Shown here piece after piece: positions 25,146 to 32,972 of a stretch of DNA of 64,000 nucleotides. The number at the start of each line of letters is the position of its first letter. The stretch's first letter is position 1. Both the position numbers and the translations under genes were made by a program. The DNA comes from Quadrisphaera setariae (GTDB taxonomy: Bacteria > Actinomycetota > Actinomycetes > Actinomycetales > Quadrisphaeraceae), in the NCBI RefSeq assembly GCF_008041935.1, contig NZ_VKAC01000002.1, forward strand, positions 62,001 through 126,000. The letters are read 5' to 3'. Below the pieces are notes generated by a model that saw only the letters and a program-made list of their open reading frames with translations, searched no databases and was not told the DNA's origin.

Positions 25146-25597
25146 CACGCCCTCCTCGTTGCTGGTGTCGTCGGGGTCGGACCGGTGGGGACCACGGGGG
25201 GCGCCTCCGCCTCGGGGAGGTCGTCCTCGAGGTGGGCTCGCTCCAGCAGGCGCCGCCCGAGGACCGTGACGGCAGTCGGGCCGAGCGCGCCACAGGCGTC
25301 GCGGACGAGGTCCCGGACCTCGTCGTCGTGGGGTGCCAGCTCCAGCGAGGCCACGAGCAGCAGGTCGAGCGCTCGCTCGTCGTCTTCGGGGGCCTCGCGG
25401 GGGCTGGAGGTGTGGCGGGCCAGGGCGGCCAGGAAGAGGCCGCGCTTGCTGCCGAAGGCGCCGTAGAGGCTGCCGCGGTGCAGGCCGGTGGCGATGACGA
25501 GGTCGTCGACGGAGGTCGCGGCGTAGCCGAGGTCGGTGAAGCAGTGCGTGGCGGCGTCCACGACGACCGCCTCGTCGAAGCTCCTGGGTCGGGCCAT
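25145..25597 (-). CDS. TetR-family transcriptional regulator
   Basis: A 150-residue regulator. The N-terminal helix-turn-helix is residues 5-50 (FDEAVVVDAATHCFTDLGYAATSVDDLVIATGLHRGSLYGAFGSKRGLFLAAL), the TetR DNA-binding pattern. The ligand domain is short (about 95 residues) and ends in a Pro/Thr-rich tail, so it is below the usual 190-200 residues and may be trimmed. The ATG follows GAGGAT by 6 nt on the minus strand, with TTGACT 18 nt further up. An imperfect palindrome (25615-25632) lies between the two boxes, as expected for self-repression. The divergent neighbour is a broken Uma2 gene; the co-transcribed gene is the PH-like protein. Confidence 0.88.
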   Translation of the reverse strand: MARPRSFDEAVVVDAATHCFTDLGYAATSVDDLVIATGLHRGSLYGAFGSKRGLFLAALARHTSSPREAPEDDERALDLLLVASLELAPHDDEVRDLVRDACGALGPTAVTVLGRRLLERAHLEDDLPEAEAPPVVPTGPTPTTPATRRA

Positions 25598-25603
25598 GGC
25601 CCC

Positions 25604-25633
25604 ATCCTCGTACATGGATGAACGGTCAGTCAA
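25604..25633 (-). promoter_or_regulatory. tetR promoter: TTGACT - 18 nt - GAGGAT - 6 nt - ATG
   Basis: The minus-strand -35 TTGACT (25633-25628) and -10 GAGGAT (25609-25604) precede the ATG at 25597 by the window's leaderless spacing. Confidence 0.6.
25615..25632. promoter_or_regulatory. putative TetR operator
   Basis: TGGATGAACGGTCAGTCA is an imperfect 18-bp palindrome (6 of 9 pairs match), overlapping the -35 and spacer of the tetR promoter. TGACTGACCG half-sites are common for TetR-type repressors. Confidence 0.45.
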
Positions 25634-25687
25634 TAACAGGGACGGGCACGTCACCGGTCTGGCGCGCTGTCGGACGTCGCAGGGAGG

Positions 25688-26268
25688 GTGGCCCGCGTGA
25701 GCGCGCAGCCCCTCGAGAGCGACCCGGAGGTCCACCGCGTCGGCGTCACCCGCGAGCAGTTCGACCGGATGGTCGGACCCGACGGCTGCGACAGCCCTCC
25801 GGTGGAGCTGTTGGAAGGGGTGCTGGTCGAGGTGGTGCCGCAGGGGTGGGAGCACGACGAGGTCGTCGGCGAGCTGGGCCACGCCCTGGCGCAGACCGTG
25901 CCGGTGCCGTGGCGGGTGCGGACGCACTCACCGTTCTGGCTGGCCCCCGGTCGCAGCCCGAGCCTGGTGTCGCCGTCGTCCTGCGTCGCCCCGGAGCGCA
26001 CCCCGACACCGCGGCCCTCGTGGTGGAGGTGGCGCAGTCGAGCCAGCGGCTCGACCTCGTGCACGAGCCGCGCGTCTGCGCGGCTGCCGGGGCTTCCGTC
26101 TGCGGGGTGGTCGACCTGCCGGCCCACGAGGTCGTCGTCCACACCGGTCCGGTCGAGGGCGGCTGCGCGAGCGTGGAGCGGGTGCCGTGGTCGGCGGCGC
26201 TCGTCGTGACCATCGAGGGCCACGAGCTGTCGCTCGTGCTCGACGAGCTGCTCGCCGACTCCAGCTGA
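25688..26268 (+). pseudogene. Uma2-family (DUF820) nuclease-like gene with frameshift
   Basis: Two overlapping frames together make one Uma2-like protein. The first part (from GTG 25688) has REQFDRMV, PVELLEGVLVEVVPQGWEHDEVVGELGHAL and WRVRTHSPFWLAPGR. The second part, read in a frame shifted by -1 near 25945-25960, continues QPEPGVAVVLRRPGAHPDTAALVVEVAQSSQRLDL ... CAAAGASVCGVVDLPAHEVVVH. The usual PD of the motif is PG, and the Lys after EV is replaced by Glu (LVHEPR), so the PD-(D/E)XK site also looks lost. This suggests decay rather than a sequencing error, although a 1-nt error in a C run cannot be excluded. No intact partner gene is seen. Confidence 0.65.
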
Positions 26269-26295
26269 CGCTGGAGGTGTCCGAGCGCGGGTGGG

Positions 26296-27048
26296 CTAGC
26301 CCTCGAAGCCGGCGCTCACGGTGACGGTGCCCGGGGCCACCTCGGTGTAGCCGGCGTCGCGGACGTCCACCCGCTGCGACGCCGGCAGCGCGGGCGCCCC
26401 CTGGGTGACGACGACAGCGAGGCCCGTGGCCACGTCGGGCTCTGCGCCGGCCAGCCACCCGGCGACGGTGGCGCGGTCGAGGCGCTCGAGGGCGAGCTGC
26501 GCCGCGTGGCCGACCTGAGCGACGGCCTTGCCGGTGCTCATCCCCACTCCCGGTGCCAGTCGGATGGTCAGCACGGGCCCCACGGGGGTGGCTGACTGGG
26601 GGTACCTCCCGCTTGCGGGGGATCCCTGCCCGCGGGGAGGGGACTCGGGGTCGGTGAGCTCCAGGCCTCCGACCTGCAGGTCCCGCAGGACCTTCGGGGC
26701 GTCGTCGCGCGGGTGCGGTGCGAACGCCCGCACCCGCGCGGAGCCCGCCCGGGCCTCGACGTGCTCCAGCTGCGCCGTCCGCTCCCAGCGGGATCCGCGC
26801 GCGCGGCGACCGATCTTGCGGATCCGCTGGCCGCGCCACCGGGTCACAGCGTCGTGGAAGACGCCGTCGGGCTCGGTGGTGCGCTCGTCGACGAGCAGGG
26901 CGACGACGGCGCGGGCCGCCGCGACCAGCACGTCGGTGTGCGCCGGGGGACCGCCGGCGTCCTCCCGCTCGACCCTCACCACGAGCGAGAGCGCCCACGG
27001 CTCCTCCTCCGGCGGGAGCCAGGACCGCTCGTCCGGCTGCTCGCTCAC
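26296..27048 (-). CDS. peptidyl-tRNA hydrolase, PTH2 type
   Basis: A 250-residue protein whose C-terminal 115 residues match the PTH2 fold: [32 protein letters not shown] has the K-xxx-QxxHA active-site helix of the archaeal/eukaryotic-type peptidyl-tRNA hydrolase. [35 protein letters not shown] gives the C-terminal strands. PTH2 frees tRNA from stalled peptidyl-tRNA. The N-terminal 130 residues are an actinobacterial addition with no motif I recognise. GTG 27048 overlaps the kynU stop (GTGA). The usual bacterial Pth is elsewhere, so this is probably a second, accessory enzyme; its pairing with kynU has no obvious reason. Confidence 0.8.
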   Translation of the reverse strand: MSEQPDERSWLPPEEEPWALSLVVRVEREDAGGPPAHTDVLVAAARAVVALLVDERTTEPDGVFHDAVTRWRGQRIRKIGRRARGSRWERTAQLEHVEARAGSARVRAFAPHPRDDAPKVLRDLQVGGLELTDPESPPRGQGSPASGRYPQSATPVGPVLTIRLAPGVGMSTGKAVAQVGHAAQLALERLDRATVAGWLAGAEPDVATGLAVVVTQGAPALPASQRVDVRDAGYTEVAPGTVTVSAGFEG

Positions 27049-28352
27049 GTGACCGTCGGCCGCTCGGCGTGCTCGGCAGCCTCGTGCTCGCCAGCGTCGA
27101 GGACGGCCCGCAGCGCGACGACGGCGGCCATCACGTCGGCGTGGGAGAGGTACAGCGGCGCGACGCCCCACCGCACGACGTCGGGCGCGCGGAAGTCGCC
27201 CTCGACGCCGCGGGCGTGCAGCGCGCGCGACAGCCCCCACGCCTGCGGGTGGCGCAGCGCGAGGGCGCTGCCGCGGCGGTCCGCGTCGCGCGGGGTGACC
27301 ACCTCGACCTCGGGCACCAGGGCGTCCAGCGCCTCCAGGGCGAAGCCCGTCAGCGACACCGACCTCGCGCGCACCGCGTCGACGTCGACGTCGTCGTAGG
27401 CGGTCAGGGCGGCCTCCAGCGCCAGCAGGCTGATCATCTGAGGCGTGCCCGTCCGGGCCACCGCGATGTCGGGGGCCGGGGTGTACTCGCGGGTCATGGC
27501 GAAGGGCTGCGCTGCGGAGTTCCAGCCCGGCACGGGGTTGGCGAAGCCCGCCTGCAGGCGGTGGGGCACGTAGACCCACGCCGGGGCGCCCGGGCCCCCG
27601 TTGAGGAACTTGTAGCTGCAGCCGACCGCGTAGTCGACGTCGTTCGCGTCGAGGTCGGCGGGCACCACCCCGGCGGAGTGGCACAGGTCCCACAGCGCCA
27701 GCGCGCCGGCGTCGTGGGCGGCCCGGGTCAGCCCGGGCAGGTCCCACAGCTCGCCGGTGCGGTAGTCGACCTGGCTGAGGGCCAGCAGGGCGACCTCGTC
27801 GCCGCGGGCGGCGAGCACGGACGGCACGTCCGGCGGCGCGGCGAGCACGACCTCCAGCCCTGCCAGGCGGGCGTCGGAGGCCAGCACGAACAGGTCGGTG
27901 GGGAAGGACCCGGGATCGGCGACGACGACGCGGCGGCGGTCGTCGTGCCTCTTCGCCTCGGCGGCCGCGGCCAGGTGGACCTTGTGGAGCTGGACGCTGG
28001 TGCAGTCGCCCACCACCACCTGGCCGGGAGCCGCCCCGACCAGCGCGCCGATGCGGTCACCGACGCGCTGCGGTGCGCCCCACCACCCCTCGGTGTTCCA
28101 CCCGCCCACGCGCGCCCGGCCCCACTGGCGCTGCACCGCGTCGGCGACGGCGGGCGCCACCGCGCGCGGCAGGGCGCCGAGGCTGTTGCCCACGAGGTAG
28201 ACCGAGCCGTCGTCGGGCAGGTCGAAGCGCTCGCGCAGGTCGCCCAGGGGGTCCGCGGCCTCGAGCCCGGCGGCGCGCTCGGCCAGCTCCGGCGGGGCGG
28301 TCGCCGGAGTGGTCGCCGCCGGGCCGGCCGGGTGATCATCAGCAGTGGTCAC
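27045..28352 (-). CDS. kynU: kynureninase
   Basis: A 435-residue PLP enzyme that splits kynurenine to anthranilate and alanine. Key blocks: [68 protein letters not shown] with the cofactor Asp, the PLP Lys in [16 protein letters not shown], and [13 protein letters not shown]. The length and order are normal. GTG 28352 is fixed by CAGGAT ending 6 nt upstream on the minus strand. It is divergent from pdxT, whose product makes PLP, with only 33 bp between the starts, so the promoters almost touch. Other kynurenine-pathway genes are not adjacent, but a formamidase-like gene lies at 55.3 kb. Confidence 0.94.
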   Translation of the reverse strand: MTTADDHPAGPAATTPATAPPELAERAAGLEAADPLGDLRERFDLPDDGSVYLVGNSLGALPRAVAPAVADAVQRQWGRARVGGWNTEGWWGAPQRVGDRIGALVGAAPGQVVVGDCTSVQLHKVHLAAAAEAKRHDDRRRVVVADPGSFPTDLFVLASDARLAGLEVVLAAPPDVPSVLAARGDEVALLALSQVDYRTGELWDLPGLTRAAHDAGALALWDLCHSAGVVPADLDANDVDYAVGCSYKFLNGGPGAPAWVYVPHRLQAGFANPVPGWNSAAQPFAMTREYTPAPDIAVARTGTPQMISLLALEAALTAYDDVDVDAVRARSVSLTGFALEALDALVPEVEVVTPRDADRRGSALALRHPQAWGLSRALHARGVEGDFRAPDVVRWGVAPLYLSHADVMAAVVALRAVLDAGEHEAAEHAERPTVT

Positions 28353-28358
28353 CCGCCC

Positions 28359-28364
28359 ATCCTG
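28359..28364 (-). promoter_or_regulatory. -10 box CAGGAT, leaderless start of kynU
   Basis: On the minus strand it ends 6 nt before GTG 28352. It is 9 nt from the divergent pdxT box. Confidence 0.5.
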
Positions 28365-28373
28365 CCGGGCTGG

Positions 28374-28379
28374 GACCAT
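28374..28379 (+). promoter_or_regulatory. -10 box GACCAT, leaderless start of pdxT
   Basis: GACCAT ends 6 nt before GTG 28386. The back-to-back boxes mean RNA polymerase can hardly occupy both promoters at once. Confidence 0.45.
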
Positions 28380-28385
28380 GGACCC

Positions 28386-29057
28386 GTGAGCGCTGCACCC
28401 GTGACCACTCCCGGACCCTCGGCGGCCCCCACGGCCAGGTCCTCCGGCGACGGGCCCCTCGTGGGCGTCCTGGCGCTCCAGGGGGACGTCCGCGAGCACG
28501 CCCGCGCGCTGGAGGCGGTGGGAGCCCGCGCCGTGCCGGTGCGGCGCCCGAGCGAGCTGCGCGCGGTGGACGCGCTCGTGCTGCCCGGCGGGGAGTCGAC
28601 CACCATCGACAAGCTCGCCCGCCGCTTCGAGCTGCACGACCTGCTGCGCGAGCGGATCGCCGACGGCATGCCGGCCTACGGCTCGTGCGCCGGGCTGATC
28701 ATGCTGGCGGACCGCCTCGTGGACGCCATCCCCGGCCAGCAGACCTTCGGCGGGCTCGACGTGCTGGTGCGCCGCAACGCCTTCGGCCGGCAGGTGGAGT
28801 CGTTCGAGGAGGACCTCGACGTCGACGGCGTCGAGGGCGGCCCGGTCCGCGCGGCCTTCATCCGCGCGCCGTGGGTCGAGCAGGTCGGCGACGGCGTGGA
28901 GGTGCTCGCGCGCACCCGCACGGCGGCCGCGGCCGACCGCGTGGTGGCCGTGAGGTCGGGCAACCTGCTCGCCACGTCCTTCCACCCGGAGATCACGGGC
29001 GACCACCGCGTCCACGCGCTGTTCGTCCGGATGATCGATGCCGCCGCTCAGCGGTGA
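28386..29057 (+). CDS. pdxT: pyridoxal 5'-phosphate synthase glutaminase subunit PdxT
   Basis: A 223-residue class I glutamine amidotransferase that gives ammonia to PdxS. The start of the fold is [17 protein letters not shown], followed by [14 protein letters not shown], the nucleophile elbow [11 protein letters not shown] (Cys101) and the His-Glu pair in [13 protein letters not shown] (His200, Glu202), which completes the triad. The N-terminal 22 residues are an Ala/Pro/Ser-rich extension not seen in most PdxT. GTG 28386 has GACCAT 6 nt upstream. pdxS is 4 kb upstream on the same strand, past the TetR/Uma2/PTH2/kynU insert, so the two subunits are not co-transcribed here. yebC follows after 71 bp. 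Confidence 0.95.
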   Translation: MSAAPVTTPGPSAAPTARSSGDGPLVGVLALQGDVREHARALEAVGARAVPVRRPSELRAVDALVLPGGESTTIDKLARRFELHDLLRERIADGMPAYGSCAGLIMLADRLVDAIPGQQTFGGLDVLVRRNAFGRQVESFEEDLDVDGVEGGPVRAAFIRAPWVEQVGDGVEVLARTRTAAAADRVVAVRSGNLLATSFHPEITGDHRVHALFVRMIDAAAQR

Positions 29058-29077
29058 GCGGCGCCGCCCGCCCTCGG

Positions 29078-29083
29078 TAGGAT
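29078..29083 (+). promoter_or_regulatory. -10 box TAGGAT for yebC
   Basis: TAGGAT lies 45 nt before ATG 29129, which also has GAGGAGG about 6 nt upstream. This is a leadered promoter, unlike many here. Confidence 0.5.
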
Positions 29084-29128
29084 GGGCTGCTGACCTGATC
29101 TGACCAGCGAGCCCCGAGGAGGTGTGCG

Positions 29129-29875
29129 ATGTCGGGCCACTCCAAGTGGGCGACCACCAAGCACCAGAAGGCCGTCAAGGACGCCAAGCGCAGTTCGGCC
29201 TTCGCCAAGCTCATCAAGAACATCGAGGTCGCGGCCCGCACGGGCGGCGGTGACCCGGCCGGCAACCCGACGCTCTACGACGCCATCCAGAAGGCGAAGA
29301 AGAACTCGGTGCCGAACGACAACATCGACAGGGCGGTCAAGCGCGGCTCCGGCCAGGAGACCGGCGGCGCCGACTACCAGACGATCATGTACGAGGGCTA
29401 CGCGGCCCACGGCGTGGCCGTGCTCGTCGAGTGCCTCACCGACAACCGCAACCGCGCGGCCTCCGACGTGCGGGTGGCCTTCACGCGCAACGGCGGCACC
29501 ATGGCCGACCCGGGCAGCGTGGCCTACCTCTTCACCCGCAAGGGCGTCGTGGAGGTCCCCGCCGAGGGGCACGACGAGGACGACGTCCTCGGCGCCGTGC
29601 TGGACGCGGGTGCGGAGGAGGTGAACCGCGTCGGTGACTCCTTCGAGGTGGTCTCCGAGGCGACCGACCTCGTGGCCGTCCGCACGGCGCTGCAGGAGGC
29701 GGGCATCGAGTACGACTCCGCCGAGGCCTCGTTCGTCCCGTCGATGCAGGTCCCGCTCGACGCCGAGCAGGCGCGCTCGGTGCTCAAGCTCATCGACGCC
29801 CTCGACGACCTGGACGACGTCCAGAACGTCTACGCCAACCTCGACGTGCCGGACGGGGTCCTCGAGGACGCCTGA
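29129..29875 (+). CDS. YebC/PmpR-family protein (TACO1-like)
   Basis: A 248-residue YebC-family protein. The start [20 protein letters not shown] is the family signature, followed by [50 protein letters not shown] and the C-terminal acidic [16 protein letters not shown]. Members were first seen as DNA-binding regulators, and more recent work links them to translation of proline-rich stretches; which applies here cannot be read. The ATG has a GAGGAGG ribosome site. In most actinobacteria it precedes ruvCAB on one strand; here ruvC runs toward it from the other strand, with just 17 bp between the stops. Confidence 0.95.
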   Translation: MSGHSKWATTKHQKAVKDAKRSSAFAKLIKNIEVAARTGGGDPAGNPTLYDAIQKAKKNSVPNDNIDRAVKRGSGQETGGADYQTIMYEGYAAHGVAVLVECLTDNRNRAASDVRVAFTRNGGTMADPGSVAYLFTRKGVVEVPAEGHDEDDVLGAVLDAGAEEVNRVGDSFEVVSEATDLVAVRTALQEAGIEYDSAEASFVPSMQVPLDAEQARSVLKLIDALDDLDDVQNVYANLDVPDGVLEDA

Positions 29876-29892
29876 GCGTCCTCCGGTGACGG

Positions 29893-30531
29893 TCACCGCG
29901 TCTTCGCGGGGACCTTCCACTCCTTCGGCTGGGCCCGTGCCGCTGCGGCGGCGCGGGCCCACGCCGTCTGCGCCGCCGTGGGGGCGCCGGCGCTGCCGGC
30001 CACGGAGGCGAGCGGGTCCGCGTGGTAGGCGGTGTCCTGGCCCGCGGCCAGCGCCGTGGGGCCGCCGCGCCACAGGTGGCAGATCGCCAGCGCCAGGCCG
30101 TCGGCGGCGTCCGCGGGCCGCGGCGCCTCCGCCAGGGCGAGGATCTTCGTGATCATCAGGGTGACCTGCGCCTTGTCGGCGCGGCCGTTGCCGGTCACCG
30201 CGGCCTTCACCTCGCTGGGCGTGTGCGTGGCCACCGGCAGGCCGTGCTGCGCGGCCAGCATCATGGCGATGCCGCTGGCCTGCGCCGTCCCCATGATCGT
30301 CGAGACGTCGTTGCGGGCGAAGACCCGCTCCACCGCCACGGCGTCCGGCAGGCACTCCCTCAGGACGGCGGTCAGCCCGTCCGCCACCTGCAGCAGCCGC
30401 TGCGCCAGCGGCAGCTCCGGCTCCGTGCGCACCACGCCGACGGCCACGAGCTTCGCCCGGCGCCCGGGCAGGCCGTCCACCACGCCCCACCCGCAGCGGG
30501 TGAGGCCCGGGTCGACCCCCATGACGCGCAC
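29893..30531 (-). CDS. ruvC: Holliday-junction resolvase RuvC, inverted
   Basis: A 212-residue RuvC, the endonuclease that cuts Holliday junctions bound by RuvAB. The RNase H-like core has [18 protein letters not shown] (first Asp, residue 7), [22 protein letters not shown] (Glu), [20 protein letters not shown] and the terminal pair in [14 protein letters not shown]. It is 25-30 residues longer than usual at the C-terminus. GTG 30531 is fixed by GAGGCT ending 6 nt upstream on the minus strand, and a LexA-like box sits just beyond. Its orientation, opposite to ruvA and ruvB, breaks the usual ruvCAB operon. Confidence 0.95.
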   Translation of the reverse strand: MRVMGVDPGLTRCGWGVVDGLPGRRAKLVAVGVVRTEPELPLAQRLLQVADGLTAVLRECLPDAVAVERVFARNDVSTIMGTAQASGIAMMLAAQHGLPVATHTPSEVKAAVTGNGRADKAQVTLMITKILALAEAPRPADAADGLALAICHLWRGGPTALAAGQDTAYHADPLASVAGSAGAPTAAQTAWARAAAAARAQPKEWKVPAKTR

Positions 30532-30537
30532 CCGTCC

Positions 30538-30543
30538 AGCCTC
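30538..30543 (-). promoter_or_regulatory. -10 box GAGGCT, leaderless start of ruvC
   Basis: On the minus strand it ends 6 nt before GTG 30531. The LexA-like box is 5 nt upstream of it. Confidence 0.5.
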
Positions 30544-30548
30544 GCACG

Positions 30549-30564
30549 TCGCACGCCCGTTCGG
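30549..30564. promoter_or_regulatory. putative LexA (SOS) box in the ruvC/ruvA divergent region
   Basis: TCGCACGCCCGTTCGG fits the actinobacterial LexA consensus TCGAAC-N4-GTTCGA at 10 of 12 fixed positions. It lies where the ruvC -35/spacer should be, so LexA binding would block ruvC. It is 124 nt from ruvA. Confidence 0.6.
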
Positions 30565-30687
30565 GTGACGACAGGTGACGTGGCGTCACGCAGCCGCAGC
30601 CACCGTCGAGCTGTCGGTGGGCCGTGCGAGGGTGACCCGCGTGACGTCGTCTGTGCCCTCCCGGATGGTCCCCGCGGCGGTGGCCCC

Positions 30688-31335
30688 GTGATCGCCTCGG
30701 TGCGCGGCACCGTGCTCTCCCTGCGCCTGGACGGCGTCGTCGTGGAGGTGGGGGGCGTCGGCATGCTCGTGCACACCACCCCCCGCACCCTCGCCGACCT
30801 GCGGCGCGGGGCCGAGGCGCTGCTCCACACGAGCCTCGTGGTCCGGGAGGACTCCCTCACCCTGTTCGGCTTCGCCGAGGCTGACGAGCGCGACGTCTTC
30901 GAGGTGCTCCAGTCCGTCACCGGCGTCGGCCCGCGCCTGGCGCTCGCGGTGCTCGCGGTCCACTCCCCGGAGGAGCTGCGCGTCGCTGTCGCCTCCGAGG
31001 ACCTCGTGGCCCTCAAGCGCGTGCCGGGCATCGGCCAGAAGGGCGCCCAGCGCATGGTGCTCGACCTCGCGGACAAGATCGGAGCCCCGAGCGGCGAGGT
31101 CCCCGCTCCGCGGGCCGGTCGCGCAGCGGCCGCTGCCGCGCCGGTGGCAGCCAAGCCCACCCCCTCGCCCGTGGTGGAGGCGCTCGTCGGCTTCGGCTTC
31201 AGCACCAAGCAGGCGGAGGACGCCGTCGCAGCGGTCACCGCGGACGGCGGCGCTGGGGGAGAGGGCGGTGACGGGTCCGGTGCTGACCTCGCCACCACGC
31301 TGCGCGCCGCGCTGCGCCACCTCGGGCGGCACTGA
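30688..31335 (+). CDS. ruvA: Holliday-junction DNA-binding protein RuvA
   Basis: A 215-residue RuvA that binds four-way junctions and loads RuvB. Domain I is [29 protein letters not shown] with [18 protein letters not shown]. Domain II contains two helix-hairpin-helix motifs ([16 protein letters not shown] and [17 protein letters not shown]). After an Ala/Pro linker, domain III ([19 protein letters not shown]) contacts RuvB. Near the C-terminus is a Gly-rich insert ([12 protein letters not shown]). GTG 30688 is the only in-frame start at the right place; the upstream open frame is antisense to ruvC. Its stop overlaps the ruvB ATG (TGATG), so the helicase subunits are co-translated. Confidence 0.95.
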   Translation: MIASVRGTVLSLRLDGVVVEVGGVGMLVHTTPRTLADLRRGAEALLHTSLVVREDSLTLFGFAEADERDVFEVLQSVTGVGPRLALAVLAVHSPEELRVAVASEDLVALKRVPGIGQKGAQRMVLDLADKIGAPSGEVPAPRAGRAAAAAAPVAAKPTPSPVVEALVGFGFSTKQAEDAVAAVTADGGAGGEGGDGSGADLATTLRAALRHLGRH

Positions 31336-32516
31336 TGGGTGACTCCTCCCGCGAGCTCTCGGGGTCGGGGCAGCCGGGGGACGACGACGGCGCCCTCGGC
31401 GTCCGGCTCGTGGAGCCCGGTGCCGACGACACCGAGCGCGCCGCGGAGAGCGCCCTGCGCCCCAAGCGGCTGCGCGACTTCGTCGGCCAGCAGGTGGTGC
31501 GCGACCAGCTCTCCATCGTGCTGGAGTCGGCGCGGGCGAGGGGCCGGGCGCCCGACCACGTGCTGTTGTCGGGTCCCCCCGGGCTGGGCAAGACCACGCT
31601 CTCGATGATCATCGCGGCCGAGCTGGGCACCAACCTGCGCATCACCTCCGGCCCGGCCATCCAGCACGCCGGGGACCTCGCCGCGGTGCTCACCTCCCTG
31701 GAGGAGGGCGACGTCCTCTTCGTCGACGAGGTGCACCGCGTCGCGCGCCCCGCCGAGGAGCTGCTGTACGTGGCCATGGAGGACTTCCGCGTCGACGTCG
31801 TCGTCGGCAAGGGGCCCGGGGCCACCGCCATCCCGCTCGACCTGCCGCCCTTCACCCTCGTCGGGGCCACCACGCGCGCCGGGCTGCTGCCGGCGCCGCT
31901 GCGCGACAGGTTCGGCTTCACCGCCCACCTCGACTTCTACTCCGCTGGGGAGCTGCAGCAGGTGCTGCACCGCTCCGCGGCGCTGCTCGGGGTCGCCCTC
32001 ACGAGCGAGGGCGCCGCCGAGGTCGCCCGTCGCTCGCGCGGCACGCCCCGCATCGCCAACCGTCTGCTGCGGCGGGTCCGCGACTGGTCGCTGGTGCGCG
32101 GCAGCGGTGCCAGCGGCGGCAGCGCCGTCGTCGACGAGGCCTCCGCCCGGGCGGCCCTCGAGGTGTACGAGGTCGACCCCCTCGGCCTGGACCGCATCGA
32201 CAGGGCCGTGCTGCGCGCGCTGTGCCGCACCTTCGGGGGCGGTCCGGTGGGGCTGTCGACCCTGGCGGTCTCGGTGGGGGAGGAGGCCGAGACGGTGGAG
32301 ACCGTCGTCGAGCCGTTCCTCGTGCGCGAGGGCATGATCGGGCGCACCCCGCGCGGTCGTGTGGCGACTGACGCCGCGTGGCGCCACCTGGGGCTCGAGC
32401 CGCCGCTGAACCGGCCCGGTGGCCTGCCCGGCCAGCTGGAGCTGGGCGAGCCGGGCGGAGGGCGCTCCCCGGAGCACCTTCCGCGAACGCCGGATGCTCC
32501 CGGCGACGGCAGGTAG
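31335..32516 (+). CDS. ruvB: Holliday-junction branch-migration helicase RuvB
   Basis: A 393-residue AAA+ motor. Walker A is [12 protein letters not shown], Walker B is [10 protein letters not shown], sensor 1 is LVGATTRAG, the Arg finger region is [12 protein letters not shown], and sensor 2 is [19 protein letters not shown]. The C-terminal winged-helix domain follows ([22 protein letters not shown] ... RTPRGR). Both ends are extended: about 40 acidic, flexible residues at the N-terminus and about 35 Gly/Pro-rich residues at the C-terminus. It pumps DNA through RuvA-bound junctions for RuvC cutting. The ATG overlaps the ruvA stop. The -10 box of yajC overlaps its stop codon. Confidence 0.97.
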   Translation: MGDSSRELSGSGQPGDDDGALGVRLVEPGADDTERAAESALRPKRLRDFVGQQVVRDQLSIVLESARARGRAPDHVLLSGPPGLGKTTLSMIIAAELGTNLRITSGPAIQHAGDLAAVLTSLEEGDVLFVDEVHRVARPAEELLYVAMEDFRVDVVVGKGPGATAIPLDLPPFTLVGATTRAGLLPAPLRDRFGFTAHLDFYSAGELQQVLHRSAALLGVALTSEGAAEVARRSRGTPRIANRLLRRVRDWSLVRGSGASGGSAVVDEASARAALEVYEVDPLGLDRIDRAVLRALCRTFGGGPVGLSTLAVSVGEEAETVETVVEPFLVREGMIGRTPRGRVATDAAWRHLGLEPPLNRPGGLPGQLELGEPGGGRSPEHLPRTPDAPGDGR

Positions 32517-32519
32517 GGT
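32514..32519 (+). promoter_or_regulatory. -10 box TAGGGT before yajC
   Basis: TAGGGT overlaps the ruvB stop codon and ends 8 nt before ATG 32528. It separates the Sec genes from ruvAB transcription. Confidence 0.5.
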
Positions 32520-32527
32520 CGCTGCCG

Positions 32528-32905
32528 ATGGACGCCTTGATCCTGCTGCTCCCGATCGCCCTGCTGCTCTTCCTCATCCTGAGGGGACGCAAGCAGCAGC
32601 GGTCCGTCGCCGACCTGCAGTCGTCACTGGCCGTGGGCCAGCGCGTCATGACGGCCTCCGGGCTGTACGGCACCGTCCTCGAGGTCACCGACACCACGGT
32701 CGACCTCGAGCCGTCCCCCGGCGTGCGGATGACCTGGGCCCGCGCCGCGGTCGCCCGCGTCGTCGACGCCCCGGTCAAGGACGCCGACGGCGTCACCAGC
32801 AGCGATCCGTCCTCCGCGTCGACGGCCCTGCCGCCGGTCGACGGCGGCACCGCCCCCGGCGCTGCGGGCACCGCTGGCGATGCCCCGGAGCGGCACGACC
32901 GCTGA
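32528..32905 (+). CDS. yajC: preprotein translocase subunit YajC
   Basis: A 125-residue YajC, the small accessory of the SecDF complex. One membrane helix at the N-terminus (LILLLPIALLLFLILRGRKQQR, residues 3-20) is followed by the conserved soluble part SLAVGQRVMTASGLYGTVLEVTDTTVDLEPSPGVRMTWARAAVARVV. The C-terminal 40 residues are Ser/Ala/Pro-rich and variable. The ATG has TAGGGT 8 nt upstream. It is directly followed by secD; a possible secD ATG at 32880 lies inside this gene, but the TTG at 32973 is more likely. The yajC-secD-secF order is standard. Confidence 0.92.
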   Translation: MDALILLLPIALLLFLILRGRKQQRSVADLQSSLAVGQRVMTASGLYGTVLEVTDTTVDLEPSPGVRMTWARAAVARVVDAPVKDADGVTSSDPSSASTALPPVDGGTAPGAAGTAGDAPERHDR

Positions 32906-32972
32906 TCCCACGGCGCACCCCGCGCCGCTCACCGTCGGCCCACGGGCCGGCCTCCGTCCGGAAGAGACCCCG

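Noticed and set aside
24341-28385. Genomic or mobile island between pdxS and pdxT
   Set aside because: No integrase, transposase, direct repeats or shift in base composition; only called an accessory insert.
27045-29015. kynU starting at 29015 (656 codons)
   Set aside because: The extra front part is antisense to pdxT; the leaderless box at 28359-28364 and family length put the start at 28352.
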